From: Crossaster papposus
Taxonomy: Eukaryota; Echinodermata; Asteroidea; Velatida; Solasteridae
Length of the DNA stretch: 64,000 nucleotides
Direction of reading: 5' to 3'
Assembly: GCA_037893245.1 (NCBI GenBank)
Contig: JBAIAA010000252.1
Coordinates: 26,001-90,000 of the forward strand
Shown here: positions 1 to 12,871 of the stretch, in pieces
Layout: each line of letters begins with the position of its first letter
Numbering within the stretch: position 1 is the first letter of the stretch
Notes under the pieces: generated by a model
Seen by the model: the letters and a program-made list of their open reading frames with translations, nothing else
What the model was told of the DNA's origin: nothing
Database searches by the model: none
Translations under genes and position numbers: made by a program

Positions 1-155
1 TGGAATGTTGGGTACAAATTTATACCAAACCTCTTTACATCTGTCAATTTTATCCTGAGTAAATTTTATTATTGAGGACAAGGACAGTTGAAATACAATT
101 TACCAAACTGACTTACAATGTTTTACTTGCAAACATTAACCCTAACGTCACCCAA

Positions 156-244
156 TACTACAAAATACTACTTGAGTAAACTGTAGTATGCAGTACTCTT
201 ATTAAATTTGTCTATAGATGAGAATTGAGTAGTATTTTGTAGTA
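156..244. repeat. Short foldback element, copy 1
   Basis: TACTACAAAATACTAC at 156-171 is exactly complementary to GTAGTATTTTGTAGTA at 229-244, so the segment can fold into a 16-bp hairpin. A second, slightly diverged copy with the same internal sequence lies at 6248-6326, and both are preceded by a CACCCAA box. This marks a dispersed small foldback/MITE family. No coding content. Confidence 0.75.
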
Positions 245-457
245 CAGTGTGCTGCAATAACCTACGAATGCATATGACGTGTGTTGGGGTAAAGCTCTGA
301 AAAACAGGGGGGGGGGGGTGATCATTTGCTGTGTGGAATACAGTAATCCTCTTCTTCCGACTCACGACAATGAGATACCCTCTCGTTGTCTAGACGGACT
401 GAATTAATGTGTTATGTGAGCTGGCTCTCGCAACTGGGCTGTGCAATCAATCGACCA

Positions 458-480
458 CCCCCCCCCCCCCCCCCCCCCCC
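458..480 (+). repeat. Poly-C tract (about 23 bp)
   Basis: Uninterrupted C homopolymer. One of a series of long C or G runs in the window (others near 2595, 9950, 13267, 19391, 19838, 24711, 26601, 33584, 48892 and 51387). Exact lengths of such tracts are unreliable in any assembly. Confidence 0.9.
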
Positions 481-1770
481 TCCCTTCAAAATGGTCTGTG
501 CATTTGGAGCAATCTACACCTTATGATTGTGTGCGACCTGAAAAGAGAGTTCTACAAATCCAGGGTCTTCTGGCTCTGAATAGCAATGAAAATTCAGCTT
601 TCCATTTCACTTTTTATTAAAAACCCCGCGGTGTATATTGAAAATCCCAACTACATGTACCGGTAGCTCGGTTGAGAGCTGCATACGTGTATGTTATGGT
701 TATATTAATTTAATTGTTAAACTGATTTTTCATTTATATTTTGCAACTTTGTAAGTTTGCTCTTCACTTTAATTTTAAGTGTTTTCTTGGAGGTTTCAAG
801 TTGAATTAACAATATTTGTATAAAATTTTAAAACGTTATTAAAAAAAATTATTTTCTCCAACCCGACAAAAAATAAATTCCTTCATTTTGCCTGTTTGAA
901 AGTAGCATGGACCATCATGGTTGATTGGCATTTCTTTAGGCACAGTTGCCTGCCTGTATTTCATTATTCTTTTTAAATCCTCACTTAAATTTCTTAAAAC
1001 CAATATTCAGGGATGCGGGTGATGTACTGAAGCTTGCTGCTTACTTTTACATGTTGTCACAAGTGAATTAGCGCCGCGCTAATCTTCCCCAATCTCTCCG
1101 CAATTCCACCCCAGGAATGCTGATCAATCATACCGTTCATCAGATTGTTGTCATACAAACACCTCGTCATAATACCAAGATACACCCACAGGCAATAAGC
1201 ACAATGGCTCTGTTGAGCTTAATTACACCCAAAAGCTCCTCCTGCAACAGATTTCCAAAACAAGAAGGTTCAAAACGTAACAAAAAATATTACAAATCTC
1301 CATCTTGTCACGTACCCCTAGGCGGGCTGGGGGAGGGCGGACTTGTAGAGATACCGGTAACTCATCAGGTCGCTGTATTTTCTTAACATTAAAAAAAAAA
1401 ATTGGCGTGATGTGTTTCTCGTCTGTCGGCGTTTGCTGGAGGTGGGGAGACTGAAAGCAGAAACCATCTGCGAGGGATTTACAGATGGAGAAGGAAGCTT
1501 GAAAGTAGCTAACGAGAAATGAGGAATATTTTCCCTAAAAGAAGCGGGCAAAAAAGTAAACATAGTACCGGTACATGTACATATGTTGTATATCTTCTAC
1601 TTGCTACCTGTTTCTCCACGCTCATGTACTTTTGTGTAAACCTTTTTTAAAAGCCTCCTTCCCTCAGTGCCAGAAAGGAGCCAGATTTAAAGTGATAGGT
1701 TACAACAGTTCAATTAACTGGGTTCATAATTTGGTACCGGTACAATCAATTGGCTCTGGTACTAGTTTTG

Positions 1771-1830
1771 TTAAACCAGTTCGCACCGGGATTATTTTTA
1801 CATTGACCCGACCCAGTCACGGGATTGTTT
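1771..1830 (+). mobile_element. Fragment of TTAACCAGTTCGCGCC-type MITE
   Basis: The segment starts TTAAACCAGTTCGCACCGGG and continues with an ATTATTTTTACATTG-like stretch. It matches the end of the full copies at 11782-11989 and 17200-17441. Only one terminus is recognisable, so this is a truncated relic. Confidence 0.55.
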
Positions 1831-4800
1831 TCCTTTTTGTTTTGTTTTGTTTTGCTTTGCTTTGATCCCAGACAGGTTCAGGCCGTCATCTGTGGGTAGC
1901 CCACCCTGATATTTCCGTACAGATATTTTCGGCCTTGGTCATTGCGTGTTTATTCATCATCTGTTCCGATTACTGTAAAACTTTTGATAAAGCCATTCAA
2001 ATATTCAGTTTATGATCCAATATTTGAGTATTCTGTATTTTCCTGCTAAGCAGCTCTATAAAATTGGAAACCTGCCAAATGTGTTTAATTTTCTTTAATT
2101 TTATTGAGTGAGAGGGGAGAATTCTTCCCTTGTAAAATATAGCCAAAACAAACTTTGGTCCCATTAATCTTTTGCGGGACCCATCTCCTCGAAACTCTGC
2201 TACCGGTACCAACAAAATCCTGTTGAAAATTCATCACCTCGCGCGTCACCACAACACAAAATTATATTTCTTGGTTCGGAGCCTTCCATCATCAAATGCT
2301 CGCTTTGGCCTCATAAAACCAGGTTGAAAGCATCTTTCAGCTATTCATCAACCACTGGTAATAGAGATATCCACTAACGTAACATCTAAACTAACTGAAT
2401 TACCGTCCGAGCCAAATTGAGTTAAGGCTTCCAATGCCCAGGAATTTTGTGCTGGCCTGGTGACACCCTGTGCCCTATCCATCAGTACGCGTAATTGAGT
2501 TTGGCAGTCTCATAGTATCAATTTACTGAGAAGTAAAACAAATAAACTGAGAGCTTGTTTCTAGCCACCTCCCGTGTTTTCTTATTTTCTGTGTCCCCCC
2601 CCCCCCCCCCCCACCATTTAGGTTGTTCTGCTCAAACCACATGGAAGACCTATTTGTATGTGCACTATATACATGTAACCCTCGAAGACGAGAGAACAAA
2701 AGATCCTTTTAGTCCTTGGGCATTTGTCTTTTTTGAATTTTGTCCTCTGTCCTTAAAGTGGTTACAGAACAGGAACAAAGAAAAACACAATAGGGAATCC
2801 TCGGTCGTTAAGTAAAACACAACTGTATGCACATTATGTGTTGAGAGAAACTTCTCAAGAACATGGACTTAGTTTTGACATTGGCTTTAACCTATCCAAA
2901 ATAAAAACACAACCCCTTACTCTCTCACAGCTTGTGAGTTACAACTCATCAGTTGATTTAATTGAAGTTTATCAAACAGTTTTCCCACTCTTTGCTAAAA
3001 TCAAGTGTCGACAAAAATGTGGAACTCGATGCTAAAATATTATTTGCTTTTTAGCAAAAACATGACCTGGAAAACATGTTTTCCAACACTTGGTGTTTCT
3101 TGACCTGCAAGGAAGATTCTGCTAAGTATTTCACAATTTTGCTTGCGAGGGCACATCTTGGAGTCGGGCCGCATGTCGGAAAGCTATTAACAGACGAGTT
3201 GCCTGACAGACAGTCCCAATATCGATCCAAATTAAAGTGAAGTTCAAATTCCATCGGCAAGGGCTACACACGCGCGCGCACTACAGTATAAGACAGCACC
3301 GGTGCAATTAATTAAAAACCTTTCAGTCATTCTCTGATGCACGTCTCCCTCTCTCCCCCCCCCCCCCCAACTTCTTGCTTCTGCCACCACATCTATCTTG
3401 TGTATGACGCCATCTCCGGTTTGTTTATTTGGTGCTCCAACATGAAGTGTTGCTGAGTCGCTTCATTTTGGGAATGAGAAAAACACTGAATACAAGTAAG
3501 GTGGGCAGAGATAATAAAGGGGAAATCACCAGAAAGGGTTCATGTGAGTTACAAGAGAAACTAAAAGCAGACTATGCTCAGGGGAAATGATGATATTGCA
3601 GAGGGACAATACGTGGCTTTCTCTTTGCGAGCCGGTAGTACTAAGTCATTCCTGGATGCAATGGTGACCAAGGACTGTCTGATTGCAATTAGTGCATTGT
3701 GGCAGCCGTGATAAATCTGCTTGTATCTCTTGAGTCATTCCCCTCTTGTTTCTGTCTCAGACTTGCTTTTTTTCTTCTCTTGTATTTCTTGTAAATTCCT
3801 CTCGTAGCTCTCGTGTTTATTCTGTACAATCCCAGGGAATGCCATTTCTGTTTGCACTAGATGAATACATGAAGGCCAACATCTTCCAGCTTACCTACAT
3901 GTAATTGTTTGTCGACCAGTAAGATTGGTTTCTTGTTGGTTGGGCTGTGTCTTTCACACACTGTGGTCTCTGGAGGATGTGCAGTATTGCATCTCATCAC
4001 CGTGACATACATAGTAAATGGGTGCCTAGATTGGGGCCAGACTGTCTACTTGACACGTGTGAGTGAAAACGATCAAGAGTCCAAACCCTTTTTCTTTGCT
4101 TGCCGTTCGATTCCTCTTTTTCTGTCGGCCTACACGTACCGGTATGTGCCATCACGGTGCCATGCTGTTTGTCCGTGCTTTGGTTTCTTTTCTGGCTACT
4201 AAAAGATGCAATCTGAAAACCGACTTCGACTGGGACCAAATGAACTAAGCTGCTATAAAGGGGGGTTGGGGGTTGTGGTGCGTTTGTATTGACCGGCAAT
4301 CGTGGTCATCGGACAAAAGAATGGGGAGGCAAACAATTAATGGGTCCACGATTGACACAACGTCCACGATCTCAACTCGTGTACAAATCCTATGGCGATC
4401 ATCCGAAAATGTTAGAGTACAAACAAAAGAGGTAAGACGGTCGGACAATGTCCTGTCCACGATTGCCGGTCAATACATGACTGCGTGGGTTGTGGGGTGT
4501 TGGTGGGTTGGGGGGGTGTTAATACATGTACCTTTCAAGTCCCCTTCACCTTCTCCTCCATACTACCGTATGCTGATGTGTGTCCTTTCGACAGGACACT
4601 ACCCCTTGTGGGGATGATTAAGAGCATCACATGTACCAAGAAGCCCAATGCCTGTATGGACAATCCTTGAATCCTTACTTGTATATATCAGTTGTAATCT
4701 TGTGTTGAAGTGTTGACCGCTGTCACCTTTGTTGAAGTTCAATTTGGCCTGCCTGCCTTATTTGCGCCCTACTGAGCTTATTAGATTCAATGTAATTGCC

Positions 4801-5474
4801 TCCTTACCTGAAACTGCCAGGAGCTAAATGTTCAACTCCTGGAGAAGAAATTGACTTGGTTGTTTTTTCGGCGTCTATTTTTCTTTAAAATTAACATCTT
4901 GGAGCTACATGTATACAGTAATGCAGTGTGTCAGTTTATTGCGACTGTATTGTTAACCTTTTGTTTTGTCTGTTTTTTTGGTCGGATTTCTGGACAGATA
5001 ACTTGGCTTTTAACATTTCTATCAGTTTGCCACAAAACCGTTTTGATTGTCACAAAAATGATTTTCAGACAGTTTAAGATTTAAACAATCCTTGCAACCT
5101 TTTTAATTCCCTTTTTAATTTGTAATGTGGACTATTTCTTATTAATTATAATGTCCCCATCTCCTTGCATGTAACTTGACATTCGGTTTCACAGAGGGTG
5201 AATTTTGCTTGCACAGCCTTAGACTGTTACCATAAGTGATGACCCAAAAAAAATCAAGCCATTATGTGTACAATCTGTAAGAATCCATGCACTATTAAGC
5301 ATTTAGGGAAAGGACGATTACATAGCTGCAGGCAAGTTGCCCTGCCAAGAATGCTGGCTACGCAATTCTCATGGGGTGTTTGGGTAAAAAGGTCTTTGCA
5401 TGAATTATAAAGGCCTAAAAAAGAAATGCCTCTGCAACAGAGAAACTATTGAACCTCAACCTTACGCTGTTTAA

Positions 5475-6227
5475 AGGTAGGATACACCATTTGCAGATAT
5501 CGAAAAAAATTACTACCGAATTATTAAGAAATATCTTACTCAATTGAAAGTAAATAATGATTCTAGGCATCCAGCAAAATGATTGCGCTAGATATCCTGT
5601 AATTGTTCCGAACAAATTATTTTACTTTTAAAAATTCACAATCGCCGGATTGCGATCGCGAAAATAACAAGAACAACATAAGAATAACTGCCCGACGCCG
5701 GTTGAAAACGAACGCCGTTTTTTTTGCTTTCCTTGGCATTCATGATTGTAAAACTTCGGGCAGGTTAGTTAAAGGTAGTATACACCATTTGCAGATATCG
5801 AAAAATTTTACTACCGAATTATTAAGAAATATCTTACTTATTTAAAAGTAAATAATGATTGTAGGCATCCAGCAAAATAAGGGCCCTAGATATCCTGTAA
5901 TTGTTCCAAAAAATTGAATTGTATAAACCAAAATTCATTCTCGCCGTCCGGCGAGCGCGAAAAAACAAAGATAACATAAGAATAACTGCTCGACTCCGGT
6001 GGAAAACAAACGCTGTTTTTCATGCTTTTCTCGGCATCCATGAATGTAAAAATTCGGACAGGTCAGTTAAACGATATTTACTATAAAATACAACCCCCCA
6101 AATCCACCCATTCCTGATAATTCAACAAATTACCAATGGTGTATACTACCTTTAAACAATATTTACTATATAATACAACTCCCCAATTCATTATAATTCA
6201 AGCAATTACCAATGGTGTATGCTACCT
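5475..6227 (+). mobile_element. TTAA-type MITE, copy A (interrupted by copy B)
   Basis: The element starts AGGTAGGATACACCATTTGC and ends with the inverted form, AATGGTGTATGCTACCT, flanked by TTAA at 5471-5474 and 6228-6231. Removing the inserted copy B and one TTAA leaves about 370 bp, close to the 372 bp of the copy at 40075-40446. It has no coding capacity. The TTAA flanks and short inverted repeats fit a non-autonomous piggyBac-like element; the superfamily is inferred because no transposase is present. Confidence 0.85.
5773..6151 (+). mobile_element. TTAA-type MITE, copy B, nested inside copy A
   Basis: A second 379-bp copy of the same family sits at an internal TTAA of copy A. TTAA is present on both sides (5769-5772 and 6152-6155), and copy A resumes exactly where it stopped, with its ACRATATTTACTATA segment. 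The nested arrangement directly shows that insertion duplicates TTAA. Orientation is the same as copy A. Confidence 0.88.
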
Positions 6228-6247
6228 TTAACCTTAACATCACCCAA

Positions 6248-6326
6248 TACTACAACATACTACTTGAGTAAACTGAAGTATGCAGTACTCAGCACTGGCA
6301 TGAGAATTGAGTAGTAATTTGTAGTA
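6248..6326. repeat. Short foldback element, copy 2
   Basis: TACTACAACATACTAC at 6248-6263 is near-complementary to GTAGTAATTTGTAGTA at 6311-6326. Arms and the GAGTAAACTG internal block match copy 1 at 156-244. It starts a few bases after the end of MITE copy A. Confidence 0.7.
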
Positions 6327-7407
6327 CTGTGTACTGTACATGTACCTCAAACGAATGCCGAGGACATTAGAGTTAAACATTTGAGGGCTCCGTTTCTGTT
6401 TGATTCTAACATCAACAACGCTTGCAAATTTTAAAATATTTATGAAGGCCTTAATGCTCATAGTGTTTGTCTTTACACCAATTTGCATCTGCAGTGTAAA
6501 AAGAGTGCTGAATTCTTGTATATATTTGGGTTTTTCTAAGGGGGACAAATGGTTTATTTCTTGAAAACTTGGTGCACCCCTAGTTTATGGGTTAATTTGT
6601 GTGTTAGGGTAGAGTAAACTAGGACCTGCTGCCTAAACATAAAATGGAGCTTGTTGTGCTATCTGGAACATGCATTACTCGACTGAATTCATATTGCCAT
6701 GAGGTGAAACCAAACTCGGCAAGATTTGCTACTGTGTGGGCATGAGCTTACAGTCGACGCCATGAAAGATGGAACAGCCATCTGGAGCCGTCAAGGAATA
6801 CTGAAAGAAACAAATACCAAAGTTAGGTCACTATTAAGTTACAGCTAAATCAATTAGCAATTAGCCTGTTTCTTTCTCTCCCCTTGTAATGGATTAGAAT
6901 CATCAATGTTCATGTGCAAGAGACAATTTACAAGCACTTTGCATCTTGTAGGAAAAACAGTCCTCCTCTTAAACTCTTTATAATCATGTTGACCCGGAGG
7001 CCACCTTTCTCCAAGTGACCTACCGTAACAACAATCTCAGCTTTATTCCTATTGGTCTTACTACATGTTTTGTAAATCAACCAGGCAGGAAACTAATTCA
7101 GTTATTGCAAATCACAAAATAGGATAATCCAAAACCCCCCCTCCCCACCCCCCCTCCCCCCGAAAAAGATTTACAGTGTATCAGACCATTTGACATTTTC
7201 TTTGAGATCCTGTTTTGTTTTGTTATGCCTGTACACTACAGCGCGTAACATGAGCCTGCTGACTATTTTCCCAACCCTCCAGCTATCGGTACGCTAGTTT
7301 TTAAGAGGGTTTTATAATGCAAATACTGCTAAGCACTCTCAAGAATCCCCCTTGAAATAAAAATGTCAATATTTCCCATCGGTTGCAGTTTATACATGTA
7401 GTACGGT

Positions 7408-7494
7408 ACAGGATTTGGCGCTTGTCAAATCATGTACATGTACACATGTACAGGATTTGGCGCTTGTCAAATCATGTACATGTACACATGTACA
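7408..7494 (+). repeat. Tandem repeat, 42-bp unit, two copies
   Basis: The block beginning ACAGGATTTGGCGCTTGTCA recurs exactly 42 bp later (7408 and 7450). Each unit ends in an overlapping ATGTACATGTACACATGT palindromic stretch. The copies are essentially identical, which implies a recent duplication. Confidence 0.85.
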
Positions 7495-7579
7495 GTCTAC
7501 ATAATACAGGAGTATGACCCATTCCGGTACAGATGAAAAATGCATATGGCTGGTGTTGACAGCGAAAAAAATGAATCGG

Positions 7580-7757
7580 TTAACCAGTTCGCGCCGGATG
7601 ACAAATATAAACGCAAAGTTTTCCCCCGATTCAAAACGGATGACGCATAAACACGCCACTAGCAAGGCCGGAAATGTCTGTCAGCAGCGAGCAAGGCCGA
7701 AAATGCGTGGGTGTGCTTACCGGTGATGTTAAAATAATCCTGGCGCGAACTGGTTAA
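7580..7757 (+). mobile_element. TTAACCAGTTCGCGCC-type MITE, copy 1
   Basis: The terminal inverted repeat TTAACCAGTTCGCGCCGG is matched at the right end by TGGCGCGAACTGGTTAA. The internal blocks (GATGACRNATATAAACGC, CGAGCAAGGCCG, AAATGCGTGGGTGTGCT) are shared with the copies at 11782 and 17200. It is about 178 bp and non-coding. Confidence 0.82.
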
Positions 7758-7826
7758 CATACATTTTTGTACTCATAACTACATGTACATACCGGTATAG
7801 CAGAGCACTGAATATTATGACAGCTA

Positions 7827-7890
7827 CAGGGGTGGATCCAGGGGGTGTGGGGGCGCACCCCATCTCCCCCTTTTCTTCCAAAAGAGCAAG
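7827..7890 (+). mobile_element. Transposon end, CAGGGGTGGATCCAGG type
   Basis: The segment begins CAGGGGTGGATCCAGGGGG and runs into a G/C-rich stretch with GGGGGCGCAC and CTCCCCCTTTTC. The same arrangement occurs inverted at 12808-12871. The far end of this copy was not identified. Confidence 0.5.
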
Positions 7891-9949
7891 ATAGAAAAGG
7901 AGAGAAACTCAAAACATTTAAACAAATATGCTGTAAGATAACCGAAAAATACAGCCAGATCCTTCGGTGTAGGCGCCACAACTTGGCTTCAGCATTAGCT
8001 GCTTGTACATTTTATGCGCCCGCCTTTTGAAAATATAGATGAACGACTGAGCTAGAATATACATTCATTTGTCAGTCTTTTTCAATCAGATAAACTTGTC
8101 GACGAACAAAGCCCAAAATATGCCTTTGTGGTGCACATGTTGGATCAAAATACCTTTTGTTTTTTTAGGCAACACATGTTCAATGGGCAAAAAGGCTGGC
8201 CGTTGCGTACTTTTAGTCTTGCAATGGGATTTACAACAATGAAATAATCATCTTGCTTACATTTTGTTATGTTATCAAAACCTGGCTGCCTGTACGCGTG
8301 TTGTTCAGTAACAAGAAAAGAAAAATAATTCAGAGACTCCATGTACGGTAGTCGTGCAACTCATCAGGATTCGTGGCTAACATTACCACAATACCTGGAA
8401 TTTGTGTCCTTTTTAGTCTCGGATTATTGAATCTGCCTAATTAGATACTAGTTCCCTTCTTCTCATATTCCCTTCTTTTTCTTTTTTATCCCTAACTGTC
8501 ATTTAACCCAGCGGATACAATAAATCCAGCCAGTCTCTAGCTACGACGGTTATGCACCTATAAAATGATAAGGATCTGCAGTTGCGAGCACGGGACGCTG
8601 CAGACATTGTGCGAGAGCCAAGCCGTTTGAAATGATAGTCCCGCCGTCGGCTATTTTTTTCTTTTTGGGGTTGTATTCCCGTGGGACATCCGTAGCTTGT
8701 AGCAGCCTGCCATGGAGTCTAAGCTTTGAGCTTATAAGGCATAAACATACATTTTGTACATGTGACTGCCTTTCACGATACATTGCAATATTTGCCGCAA
8801 GCCCGCGACATATTCTAGTTTATATGTGATTTATCCGTTGGTTTCTATGGTGATTTGAAATGTGATGCGAGTACATAATGTAATGTTACCGATCACCATG
8901 GCAATCCAATGCTGGATATTCAAGGAAAAAATGCCTTTAATAGAATTATATTACGAAGTATTACGTACAATGTATTTGCGTTTAAGCCAACAATAAAAGT
9001 GTTGCATTTACCCAGAGCAGAGACACCTGATTCATTGCCATACTATACTACATGTGTACAGGTACATGTATGTAATTTGGCTCTGTTGCGGATTCTAGTT
9101 GAGAGCAGTACGCTTAAAGAAACACAATTTTCATTGTTCAGATCTATTTGTGGTTCTGATTGCTATTCTTGGACTAATGAGCAACGTACCGGTACATGTA
9201 CTGGTCGGCTGTTATTGAGTAACGCACTGGTGTGCTGATTGTTACGCCAATCCAGACTGCACCAATCGTTGGTCGTAGCCGAACAGTTAAGGCTGCCTTT
9301 TGACTCTGCGATTGAGCGTCGCTGACGTGTGATGAATTGAGCACATGAAGCAGGGGCAACCTTGGTTTAATTAGACCACGGACGGTTTTGCCTGTATTGA
9401 TTTTTAGCGTATCCCGTGGGAGACGACGTGTTGTTACTGACACTGAGCCCACACTGGTAGGGTGGACCACGTCTCTGAATTCTATCTTCTTCTTTCTTTT
9501 CTAAGTTTAAGATTTTATCAACGGGCTCGTTATTTGGTCTCATTCGTTGGTTTTGTGTTCCCGAGAATTGTGCAAATATACATAGTGGTTGGGTGCAGGA
9601 GGCTGGATGTTTAATATGCATTGCCAAACTTGGTTTGGAGACGAGATGCGTGGGTACATGTATGCGCTATGTGTTTTAGCTCTTCTTTTTGGTGTACTTG
9701 CTCTCACTAAAGGTTTCGTGATGTGCATCTCTTGACATTTCTGTGTCACCTTAGAAGCAATGAGAGATCTGTGCAAGATACAACGAAGAGACAAAAAAGA
9801 GGACTTTTATTTTGTTGACACATACCGGTACGTGCACTGACAGGGCCTCGATTGCCATTGTTGGATCCATGCTTGCTGGCAAGCAAAGAGAATAATAGGT
9901 CGAACGTGTGATAGATTACTCCTACCCTTCAGAACCAGGGGCGATTATT

Positions 9950-9972
9950 CCCCCCCCCCCCCCCCCCCCCCC
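9950..9972 (+). repeat. Poly-C tract (about 23 bp)
   Basis: Long uninterrupted C run. Frames read through it give a meaningless proline string. Confidence 0.85.
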
Positions 9973-11781
9973 TTTGACGGCTCCGCACAAGAAAAAACAT
10001 AGAAAATGTGCTTATTTACCCCTTCCCCACCCCCTTTCAAAAATATTCTGTACTGCTGCTCACAACCCTCAAAAGTGCGATAGGTTTCTACTTGTACAGC
10101 AGTCTGACATGCTGTTCATGAAGTGTACATGAACTGTACTTGCTGAGGAAAACAAAATACATCCTTGTTCTACATCGAGAGATTTTGTCTTTTTTATGCA
10201 CATTTTTCCTGAAGAAGGCTATAAGCATAGCCACTCTACCGTAGGTACGGGGCTTAGGTAAATTTCTAATAATTAAAAATACATAATTATGTCAAATGGC
10301 TGATCAGATATTCATAGAGGAATATTTTAAGACTTGAGCAATTGACACAATTTTGGTAAACGTGAATTATTTGTGTGCAAATTGCCCAGCAGGAATCGGT
10401 GATTAAAAGGAGAAAAGGGGAGGATTGGGTATGGCTTTAATGGTATGTTCTTGCCCCTAAATCACACGTGCCCAATCGCCTGCCAATCATTTCATTAATT
10501 GACGAGAGAGTCCTGCTGCATTTTTAAAGCACGTTGATGTTTGCTCGGTCAACATGTGAGCCATCAATTTGCCAAATGTGTGAATATCACGTTGGGGGAT
10601 CATTTATGCATTTGTTATTCCTTCGCTGCAATGTACAGTGCCGATGATGTACATGTACAAGTAAATCTGGATTGTACAATGTACGGTAGGTAATTATGGA
10701 AGGGGGAGGGGTAACCAATTGGACAGGACGTGAACATAAAAGCATGCAAATCATGTAAACCAAGACTGCGGTTTAACGTTGCAATGCCTTCTATCACAGC
10801 TTCTGTAACCAGTTGTGTACAATACACGACAGTCAAATTGGCTATAATCAACAGCTTAATTCACAGTTCTGATTGAAATGACGTCACAGCTTGTTAAGTC
10901 GACAATTGGCTAGCAGAACCTGGCGTGCGGGGTCGCGTAAAATGAGATGTTATACTTAGCTCCACACACAGGAATGTCAGAATAGCAGTTATGGAGGCTT
11001 GGCCACCAGTGCACAGGGGTACGTTTTGGCGTTCATAAACTGGTTCCGCTGTTTGCTCATTTGGGGGGATTTGAGTATTGTACAATTGTGCGTACATGTA
11101 ATTCTCGCCAATTGAAAATTCTCAACGAAATTCACCGACCAAAAAGTACCGAACCAGTTGTTGGTTATGACTGTTCATGACCACCAAAACACACTCCCGG
11201 TCACTGGACCCCTCAGGACGAATTGTAAATATGCAAACTTAACTCTCTTGGTGACCTAGCGCATCCCCTGATCATAAAGACGAGAGGTAAAGAAAAACAA
11301 ATGAAAGCCACAAATTAACTAAGATTCCCTGAGGTTCTTCACAAGTTCTCCCTGCAGCTCTTCAAATGAGGCATCCTATAGTTTTGAGCTCTCTGCTGGG
11401 ACTTGTGTGTTGTACGCGGAGGCTACCAGCAATGCGTATGGTCTCTGATTTCACTACACAATCGCCGATCGGTTTAAATTGGAAGGAATTACAACACCTC
11501 GGGCCCCCACGGCAGACGGAATGTTTTCAAGCGGCAGAAGGGGTTTTTTTTTTCTGTAAGCTTGAGCTGTTTAGGAGAGGAGGTGGGATATCCTGGGGGG
11601 ATGCGGTACTCAGTGACCAAACCATGCAGCGATTTGCGGTGGGAATAATGTGTACTAATGAGTTTGGGTATTGCACCCAAGCTTAGGAGCTGTTCCAGTA
11701 ATGGTGTGACCTCACCGTTGCATTGTACTGGTATATAATGGCATACATACATAGGTGATAGGATGGTTTCTTTGATGTTAC

Positions 11782-11989
11782 TTAACCAGTTCGCGCCGGA
11801 TGACGTATATAAACGCAAAGTTTTCCCCAAATTCAAAACAGATGACGCATAAACACGCCAAGTTCAAGTTCGGACATGTCTTCCAGCAGCGAGCAAGACC
11901 GGAAATGCGTGGGTGTGCTTCCGGCACTATCGGCCTGAACACGCTTCGGATCGAGTGATGTTAAAATAATCCCGGCGCGAACTGGTTAA
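11782..11989 (+). mobile_element. TTAACCAGTTCGCGCC-type MITE, copy 2
   Basis: The best-preserved copy. The termini TTAACCAGTTCGCGCCGG and CCGGCGCGAACTGGTTAA are exact 18-bp inverted repeats. The 208-bp body carries the family blocks (ATATAAACGCAAAG, CAGCAGCGAGCAAGACCGG, AATGCGTGGGTGTGCTTCC, CCTGAACACGCTTCGGATCG). No open frame spans it, so it is a non-autonomous element. Confidence 0.88.
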
Positions 11990-12185
11990 GCATAGAATTT
12001 GGCACATTCAGAGTATGTCATGAGAAAGATAATTAGCTATAGGGCCATCGCCAATTTTTTCCTTTGAATAAATATACATGTAGGTTGAATCACAAGGAAT
12101 GGCAGCCATTTTAGAACTTTTGGAAACTGCTTGTTATTCTACCAAGGCCATATTGTAAGTCTGACACCTTAGCTGTTTTCATATT

Positions 12186-12245
12186 TCTGTCTTTATAATT
12201 TTTGCCTTTATAATTGTTGTCTTTATAATATTTATCTTTATAATA
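12186..12245 (+). repeat. AT-rich tandem repeat, about 15-16 bp unit
   Basis: Four consecutive units of the form GTCTTTATAATTNTTG, each slightly diverged, followed by T-rich sequence. Simple repeat, no coding meaning. Confidence 0.7.
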
Positions 12246-12807
12246 TTTTTTTTTAATTTTTTTTTAAGGCTTTTTTGAATCCCACTGTTTAGACTTTTCT
12301 GGTGAGTATTCGTGGCCAAATAAGCTGGTGAAAATGACCTGTTTCTTTGAATGCCACAACTTCCTCTCCCAAATCTCCCCGTTGTCGGTTGCATTATAAC
12401 AAAATGTATTCCCCGCTCTCCCCCGCAAAACGAAATATCGAAAATGTGTCGTTCTTTCATTAGATAAAATGCCCTGAAGTAGGAGGCTAGCGAGCCATTT
12501 GCTTGGAATGTGGTTGGAACGGGGGCTTATATTGAAACTTATGTTCGTGTTGGATTGCGAGGAAAGCTGAGGAAATTACAGGAAGTGAGAGAAAAAAATA
12601 TATAGATTGTCGCCTGCAGGCAGCTTAAATTGAAATGCCTGCAAAATACTCCTTAAAGAGTTTTGTCCACTGACTTTTGAAAGGGGATCATTTTGTCATA
12701 TTTGGAAGCGTTTGCGACGATTTGATGCATGTTGGCCTAAATATCCAACATTTCTGGTTTTGGCATTATATGGGAGGATTTTAATGTGCATTTTTGTGCA
12801 TTTTATT

Positions 12808-12871
12808 TTTTGAAGGAAAAGGGGGAGTGCGCCCCCCACGACCTCCCACGACCTCCCTGGATCCACCCCTG
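12808..12871 (-). mobile_element. Transposon end, CAGGGGTGGATCCAGG type
   Basis: Read on the minus strand it starts CAGGGGTGGATCCAGGGAGG and continues into a GGGGGGCGCACTCCCCC stretch, matching the end at 7827. A direct GACCTCCC duplication sits inside it. Confidence 0.5.

Larger units (their letters stand above)
1..5470. other. Gene-free upstream region with scattered repeats
   Basis: No reading frame here resembles a known protein, and none has convincing splice-site context. Visible content is a 16-bp foldback at 156-244, a C-run at 458-480, a C-run at about 2595-2612, a further C-tract near 3356-3368, a fragment of the CCAGTTCGC repeat family near 1771, and several ACCGGTAC / TACATGTA palindromes. 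Composition is AT-rich. A distal regulatory region or intron of a gene outside the window cannot be excluded. Confidence 0.5.
6327..11781. other. Gene-free region with repeats
   Basis: No supportable coding exon. The region contains a two-copy 42-bp tandem repeat at 7408-7491, a MITE at 7580-7757, a CAGGGGTGGATCCAGG transposon end at 7827, a C-run at about 9950-9972, and numerous ACATGTAC / ACCGGTAC palindromes. Open frames of 60-115 codons are scattered on both strands and look random. Confidence 0.45.

Noticed and set aside
7390-7665. Repeated HVHDLTSAKSCT peptide on the minus strand
   Set aside because: Translation of the 42-bp tandem repeat, not a protein-coding signal.
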